Below are positions 3,800 to 7,630 of a stretch of 7,630 bases of DNA, piece by piece. Under the pieces are notes generated by a model. The model saw only the letters and a program-made list of their open reading frames with translations, was not told where the DNA came from and did not search any database. This DNA comes from JAHEEL01 sp964581295. Lineage in GTDB: Bacteria > Actinomycetota > Acidimicrobiia > Spongiisociales > UBA5794. The stretch is from assembly GCA_964581295.1 (NCBI GenBank), contig CAZONX010000103.1, positions 1 to 7,630 on the forward strand. Reading direction: 5' to 3'. Position 1 is the stretch's first letter, and the number at the start of each line of letters is the position of its first letter. Made by a program: the position numbers and the translations under genes.

Positions 3800-5576
3800 A
3801 CGATCTACATTCGCGCGGCTTGGAACCGCGATGGTCGCCGTGGCCGTGCTCGTTGCAGCGTGCTCGGCCGAGTCCGAAGCGCCTGCCCCGACGACAACGC
3901 TCGGCACCACCACGACCACAACCACCACGACGATCCCTCCGACGACCACGACCGAACCGGACACGGGAAACCCGCATGGCGGGACCGCCGTGGTTGCGGA
4001 CACTCAGGAACCGGCGACCCTCAATCCCTACGCTCCGCGTGGCGACGACTTCATCGTTTCGATCATCGGCCAGACCTACCTGGTGGGGGCGTATGACATC
4101 GATGGGGAGACCCTCGAACTGATCCCGGAGGTCGTCACCGAACTCCCGACGGTCAGCAACGGCGGTGTGGTGGTGAACCCCGACGGCACGATGACGGTCA
4201 CCTACACGATCCTCGAAGAGGCCGTGTGGGAGGACGGCGTGCCGATCTCCGGCGATGACTTCGCGTTCACCGTCGACACGCTGCAATCGCCCGAGGCCGA
4301 CGCCGGCTATCAGATCGACGAGGTGTATGAGTGGATCACGTCGTATGAGGCCGGGCCCAAGACATTTGAGCTGACGCTCAGCCAGCCGACGACCCTCTAC
4401 GAGCGGTTGTTCCAGGTGATCCTTCCGAAGCATGCCGTTGAAGGGACCGACCTACTTACTGATTGGAACGACCGCATGTGGCCCTCGGGTGGTCCGTTCC
4501 GATTCGCCCGGTGGGACCGGGAAGACCGGCTCGTCGTGGAACGCAACGACAACTACTGGAAGACCGACGCGGAGACCGGCCAGCAGCTCCCGTATCTCGA
4601 TTCGATCGAGTTTCGATTCATCCCGGAGGACGACGACATCGTGCGGGCCTTCAAGCGAGGCGACGTGCAGGTCATCGAAGTGCCGCCGGATACCGAGACC
4701 ATTGACGAGCTGGTCGCTCTCGAGTCACGCGGTGTCCGGGTCGACGTGATCCCGGGGCCGCTGTGGGAGCACCTCAACTTCCAGTTCGGGCCGGGCAGCC
4801 TGACGATGAACCCGGTCACGTTGAACTCAAATCTCGACTTCCGGCGTGCGGTCGCTCACCTGATCGACAGGGACGCCGTCGCCGCCGCCGTCGGCAAGTA
4901 CGCGCAAACAGTGTCGTCGTACGTCGACCTGTTCTCTCCAACCCTGTCACAACATGCATGGGACCAATACCCCTACAACCCCAGGAAAGCGGAACAGTTG
5001 TTGGAGAAGGTCAAGGTTGACGAAGGGATCGACACGATCACCGCCGTGTTCTCGACGACGAGCAACGGCGACGAACGGACCCTGATCTCCGAGGCGTTGC
5101 GGCCCATGTTCGAGGCGGTCGGCATCGAGTACCAGACGCGACTGCAGGATTCGCGGCTCTTCTTCGGCGAGACGCTCGAGACCGGGACATGGGACATCGG
5201 GCTGTGGTCGTGGGTCGGTTCTCCGGGTTTCACCAGCTTGGTCACGATCCACGACGCGTGGGACCCCGACGCGCCTTTGCCCTCCGGCTCCAACTACTAC
5301 CGGTGGGGGACCGAGGACTCGTCGGTGCAAGACGAATACACCGTGCGGTATGCCGAGGTTCGCGATGCGATGAACGCCACGGTCGACGACCGCGAACTCA
5401 CAACGCTCATCAACGAGGCCGAGGGCATCCTGGCCGACCAGATGGTGATGCTGCCGCTGATCTCCATTCCGATCGTCGGCGCCGTCTGGGCCGACCAAAT
5501 CACCGGCTACATCCCGAACCCCAGCCAGGCCGGCCACACGTGGAATGTTGAGTACTGGTACCGCACCGACCTCTGA
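3792..5576 (+). CDS. ABC transporter substrate-binding lipoprotein, SBP_bac_5 (oligopeptide/dipeptide) family
   Basis: A 594-residue extracytoplasmic solute-binding protein, normal length for the DppA/OppA type. It would capture peptides or similar small solutes at the outer face of the membrane and hand them to an ABC permease; the ligand cannot be read from sequence. Seen: a lipoprotein signal peptide with basic n-region (RR at 3-4), hydrophobic core, and lipobox VAAC with Cys24; a Thr-rich linker (34-54, including nine Thr in a row) tethering the domain; then family blocks VWEDGVPISGDDFAF (145-159), GPFRFARW (234-241), NDNYW (252-256) with PYLDSIEFRFIP (267-278), and FRRAVAHLIDRDAV (350-363). 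GTG at 3792 is the only start before the signal peptide, because an in-frame TGA lies at 3774. It lacks a Shine-Dalgarno and overlaps a small upstream ORF. No permease or ATPase gene adjoins it, so it is an orphan binding protein here. Confidence 0.94.
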   Translation: MSRRSTFARLGTAMVAVAVLVAACSAESEAPAPTTTLGTTTTTTTTTIPPTTTTEPDTGNPHGGTAVVADTQEPATLNPYAPRGDDFIVSIIGQTYLVGAYDIDGETLELIPEVVTELPTVSNGGVVVNPDGTMTVTYTILEEAVWEDGVPISGDDFAFTVDTLQSPEADAGYQIDEVYEWITSYEAGPKTFELTLSQPTTLYERLFQVILPKHAVEGTDLLTDWNDRMWPSGGPFRFARWDREDRLVVERNDNYWKTDAETGQQLPYLDSIEFRFIPEDDDIVRAFKRGDVQVIEVPPDTETIDELVALESRGVRVDVIPGPLWEHLNFQFGPGSLTMNPVTLNSNLDFRRAVAHLIDRDAVAAAVGKYAQTVSSYVDLFSPTLSQHAWDQYPYNPRKAEQLLEKVKVDEGIDTITAVFSTTSNGDERTLISEALRPMFEAVGIEYQTRLQDSRLFFGETLETGTWDIGLWSWVGSPGFTSLVTIHDAWDPDAPLPSGSNYYRWGTEDSSVQDEYTVRYAEVRDAMNATVDDRELTTLINEAEGILADQMVMLPLISIPIVGAVWADQITGYIPNPSQAGHTWNVEYWYRTDL

Positions 5577-5587
5577 ACCCTCCCCAC

Positions 5588-5637
5588 CGTTCTTGCGTAA
5601 CTATGGGAAGCCCGCTTCCACTATCTACGCAAGAACG
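5588..5637. repeat. 50-bp interrupted palindrome downstream of the lipoprotein gene
   Basis: Outer arms CGTTCTTGCGTA (5588-5599) and TACGCAAGAACG (5626-5637) are perfect 12-bp complements; inner arms GGAAGC (5606-5611) and GCTTCC (5614-5619) pair as well. The two 6-base internal segments, ACTATG and ACTATC, are nearly the same sequence rather than complementary. CCCC/GGGG outside can extend the stem. It starts 11 bases after the lipoprotein stop. It may terminate that transcript, but it has no T tract and the outer stem is not GC-rich, so a small repeat element is another reading. Confidence 0.85.
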
Positions 5638-5663
5638 AGGGGCGGCGGCAATGGTGGCGGTCC

Positions 5664-5672
5664 TGATAACCT
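5664..5672 (+). promoter_or_regulatory. Extended -10 promoter of tRNA-Ser(GCU)
   Basis: TGATAACCT matches the extended -10 form TGnTAnnnT and predicts a start near 5679, five bases before the tRNA. No -35 is evident, as is usual when the extended -10 is present. Confidence 0.42.
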
Positions 5673-5683
5673 TGCCGACACCT

Positions 5684-5776
<93 letters not shown>

Positions 5777-5780
5777 ATAG

Positions 5781-5810
5781 GAAGGGCCCCGGCTGGTGTC
5801 GGGGCCCTTC
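5781..5810. terminator. Bidirectional intrinsic terminator
   Basis: A perfect 11-bp stem GAAGGGCCCCG/CGGGGCCCTTC with an 8-nt loop, placed four bases after tRNA-Ser(GCU) and nine bases after the stop of the convergent DUF885 gene. The stem ends in TTC on both strands, giving short T-rich tails. It most likely ends both transcripts. Confidence 0.85.
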
Positions 5811-5819
5811 TGTGTGCGA

Positions 5820-7493
5820 TCACACCGACGCGACCCACTCCGAGACCAGGCGGTCGAGGGTGTCGAGGGGGACGGCTCCCGAGGTCAGCACGGCATCGTG
5901 GAATCCCTTGATGTCAAAGCGATCGCCAAGTCGAGCCTCAGCATCCGCGCGCATCCGCTGGATCTCGAGACGTCCGATCATGTAGGAGAGGGCCTGGCCC
6001 GGCATCGACGCGATGTATCGATCGATCTCTTCGGTGATCGAGTGCATCGACATCGGCGAGTTCTCCGCCAGATAGTCGATTGCCTGCTGGCGAGACCACC
6101 CGAGAGCGTGAATGCCGGTGTCGACCACCAGGCGTCCGGCGCGCATCGAATCGGCGCACAACATGCCCATGCGGTCGAGTTGCGTGCTGTAGAGCCCCAT
6201 CTCGTCCGCGAGTCGCTCCGTGTAGAGGCCCCAGCCCTCGCCATAGGCCACGATGTACGCGTTGCGGCGGAAGGCCGGCACTTCATCGCCCAGTTCCTGA
6301 GCGACGGCAAGTTGCAGGTGATGACCAGGGATGCCCTCATGGAACGCCGTCGCCTGGACCTCAAACGTGCCCCACGACGTCGGGTCGGCGGTGTTCATGA
6401 AGAACATCCCTGGCCGGGACCCGTCTTCGGCCGGAGGGAAGTAGAACGCTACGGCCCCGGTGTCCGTCTCGGACACCACACAGTCGGACTTGGGAAGCCT
6501 TCCGAACCAGTCACCCATCGCCGAGCGCGCTCTGTCGAACGCGGTCTCCGCTGCAGCGCGCACGTCCTCCCCCGTGGTGTGGTGGAGTGCGGGATCATTT
6601 CTGAGCCGTGAGAAGATCTCTTGGAGGTCGGTGGTGCCGAGCACCTCGGCGCCGAGAGCGCGGTATTCGTCGGCGAGGCGGGCGATCTGCTGCAGGCCGA
6701 TCTGGTGGATCTCGCCCGGCTGCATTACCAGCGTCGTGTACCGGTGGATCGCGCGGTCGTACACCAGGTCGCCGTCCGGGAGCCATCGCAGGCCTTCCTG
6801 GCCCTCGGGTCGCGCCACGGGCAACACCTCGTCGCGCAGTGCATCGCGTTGACGTGCGACTGCGGGGCGAAGCGCGTTGGCTACGACGTTGGTGAGTGCT
6901 GCCCTGAAAGCCGCGGACTGCTCCTCGGTGAAGTCCTCCGGCACCTGGGTGTTGAACAGTGGGTCTTCATCGATTGGGAGCGCCAGCCAGTCGTCAAGTT
7001 GTGCGACGACACCGTCGACGGCGAAACGGGGCGGTACGCGACCTGAGGCGATGCCTTCTCGATACCGCTCGGTGAGTTGGTCGAGTGCAGTGGCGTAGCC
7101 GGTCCACTTCGAGATCATCGCGTCGGCCACGTCGGCGTCGGGAACCGACAGCATCGGGGGGAGGAGTGTGGCGTGGACGTGCATGCCGAAGACCGGGTCG
7201 ACGGCGAACTCGGTGGCGTGCATCTCTGCGAGCGCGGCTTTCGTCTCCGCTTCGAAGATCAGCACCTCGCGGGTGAGTGCGTCGTCGGCCGACAGATCGC
7301 TGGGATCGACGGCGTGTGCACGGGTGGCGAAGCCGCGCAGTGCTGCGACGTCCGCGTCCTCTGCGGCTCGGCTCAGATCCTCGAAGCGGTCGGCGAAGCG
7401 GTAGTCACCGCGCAGGTGCGCCTCGGTGGGTTCAGCTTCTGACAGGTATTCGAAATACTCGTCGGCGAGGGCGCGAATCAGGGAGGCTTCCAC
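5820..7493 (-). CDS. DUF885 family protein, putative zinc-dependent peptidase
   Basis: A DUF885-family protein, 557 residues with the start chosen. Family members are predicted metallopeptidases; a few are called carboxypeptidases, but the substrate is unknown here. Seen: HEGIPGHH (385-392), an HExxGH-like zinc motif with preceding AF; GEGWGLYTERL (418-428), likely giving a further Glu ligand; DTGIHALGWS (458-467); and the conserved C-terminal stretch with MPGQALSYMIGRLE (497-510) and GDRFDIKGFHDAVL (523-536). No signal peptide, so it is probably cytoplasmic. The start taken is GTG at 7493, because AAAGGA lies five bases upstream and the protein then begins like other members (VEASLIRALADEYFEYL). 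An in-frame GTG at 7553 would add 20 residues without family resemblance and would overlap the tRNA-Arg promoter. It converges on tRNA-Ser(GCU) across a strong terminator. Confidence 0.9.
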   Translation of the reverse strand: MEASLIRALADEYFEYLSEAEPTEAHLRGDYRFADRFEDLSRAAEDADVAALRGFATRAHAVDPSDLSADDALTREVLIFEAETKAALAEMHATEFAVDPVFGMHVHATLLPPMLSVPDADVADAMISKWTGYATALDQLTERYREGIASGRVPPRFAVDGVVAQLDDWLALPIDEDPLFNTQVPEDFTEEQSAAFRAALTNVVANALRPAVARQRDALRDEVLPVARPEGQEGLRWLPDGDLVYDRAIHRYTTLVMQPGEIHQIGLQQIARLADEYRALGAEVLGTTDLQEIFSRLRNDPALHHTTGEDVRAAAETAFDRARSAMGDWFGRLPKSDCVVSETDTGAVAFYFPPAEDGSRPGMFFMNTADPTSWGTFEVQATAFHEGIPGHHLQLAVAQELGDEVPAFRRNAYIVAYGEGWGLYTERLADEMGLYSTQLDRMGMLCADSMRAGRLVVDTGIHALGWSRQQAIDYLAENSPMSMHSITEEIDRYIASMPGQALSYMIGRLEIQRMRADAEARLGDRFDIKGFHDAVLTSGAVPLDTLDRLVSEWVASV

Positions 7494-7515
7494 GCTGGTC
7501 CTTTCGTGGTGGGGC

Positions 7516-7545
7516 TTTCCGTAGAGCGGATCGACGACTACCTTA
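7516..7545. promoter_or_regulatory. Shared divergent promoter region, tRNA-Arg(ACG) / DUF885 gene
   Basis: On the plus strand TACCTT (7539-7544) is a -10 candidate for tRNA-Arg, with TTTCCG at 7516-7521 as a weak -35 at 17-base spacing; the start would be near 7551, five bases before the tRNA. On the minus strand the same bases read TAAGGT (7545-7540), a -10 candidate giving a start near 7533 and a 40-nt leader for the DUF885 gene. The motif TAnnnTA satisfies the -10 rule on both strands. Confidence 0.38.
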
Positions 7546-7555
7546 TCCCTCACTC

Positions 7556-7630
<75 letters not shown>

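Noticed and set aside
3761..3830. Reading the ATG at 3761 as the true lipoprotein start joined by a frameshift
   Set aside because: The sequence from GTG 3792 already gives a complete lipoprotein signal peptide with RR, hydrophobic core and Cys lipobox; no extra N-terminus is needed.
3692..4003. A 103-aa minus-strand ORF with a poly-Val stretch
   Set aside because: The Val run is the antisense of the Thr-rich linker codons of the lipoprotein, not a membrane segment.
2913..4433. A 506-aa minus-strand ORF
   Set aside because: It is antisense to the lipoprotein gene, shadows tadA in another frame and crosses tRNA-Ser(GGA). Its composition is Arg-rich and of low complexity, typical of off-frame high-GC sequence.
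5796..6611. A 271-aa plus-strand ORF antisense to the DUF885 gene
   Set aside because: It starts inside the terminator and mirrors the DUF885 reading frame; no domain is recognisable.
7494..7553. A 20-residue N-terminal extension of the DUF885 protein to a GTG at 7553
   Set aside because: It lacks a ribosome site and family resemblance and would overlap the tRNA-Arg promoter; the GTG at 7493 has AAAGGA at good spacing.

Overview
The window is GC-rich bacterial DNA. GTG starts are frequent, one gene has no Shine-Dalgarno and looks leaderless, the SRP RNA is the short Alu-less form, every complete tRNA gene encodes its CCA, and the lipoprotein carries a Thr-rich linker. This suggests a high-GC actinobacterium, perhaps of the Acidimicrobiia type; the taxon is inference only. 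Most of the window is a housekeeping RNA and translation locus with a few metabolic genes. I see no phage, insertion sequence, CRISPR array, toxin or defence genes.

Left part (1-2516): the 3' part of a UbiE/MenG-like SAM methyltransferase runs rightward. It converges on the minus-strand SRP RNA gene (ffs, about 653-750). Behind it, also on the minus strand, lie an HSL-type alpha/beta hydrolase (903-1850) and a DUF1801/YdeI-like protein (1941-2516).

Middle part (2641-3634): two minus-strand serine tRNAs (UGA, CGA) lie downstream of tadA, the tRNA adenosine deaminase. Divergent from tadA is a plus-strand tRNA-Ser(GGA). The 3' ends and trailing flanks of the UGA and GGA tRNAs form a 54-bp inverted repeat around this segment. 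The two minus-strand tRNAs share a small hairpin just before their 5' ends.

Right part (3700-7630): a lone oligopeptide-type ABC substrate-binding lipoprotein (3792-5576) may be preceded by a 12-codon overlapping leader ORF and is followed by a 50-bp interrupted palindrome. Then come tRNA-Ser(GCU), a strong bidirectional terminator, a minus-strand DUF885 putative metallopeptidase (5820-7493), and a divergent tRNA-Arg(ACG) that runs to the window edge.

The common theme is decoding. One tRNA for every serine codon class (GGA, UGA, CGA, GCU) lies within about 3.1 kb. TadA and the tRNA-Arg(ACG) whose A34 it converts to inosine are both in the window, and SRP RNA serves protein targeting. The hydrolase, the DUF1801 protein, the lipoprotein and the DUF885 protein have no visible functional link to these or to each other.
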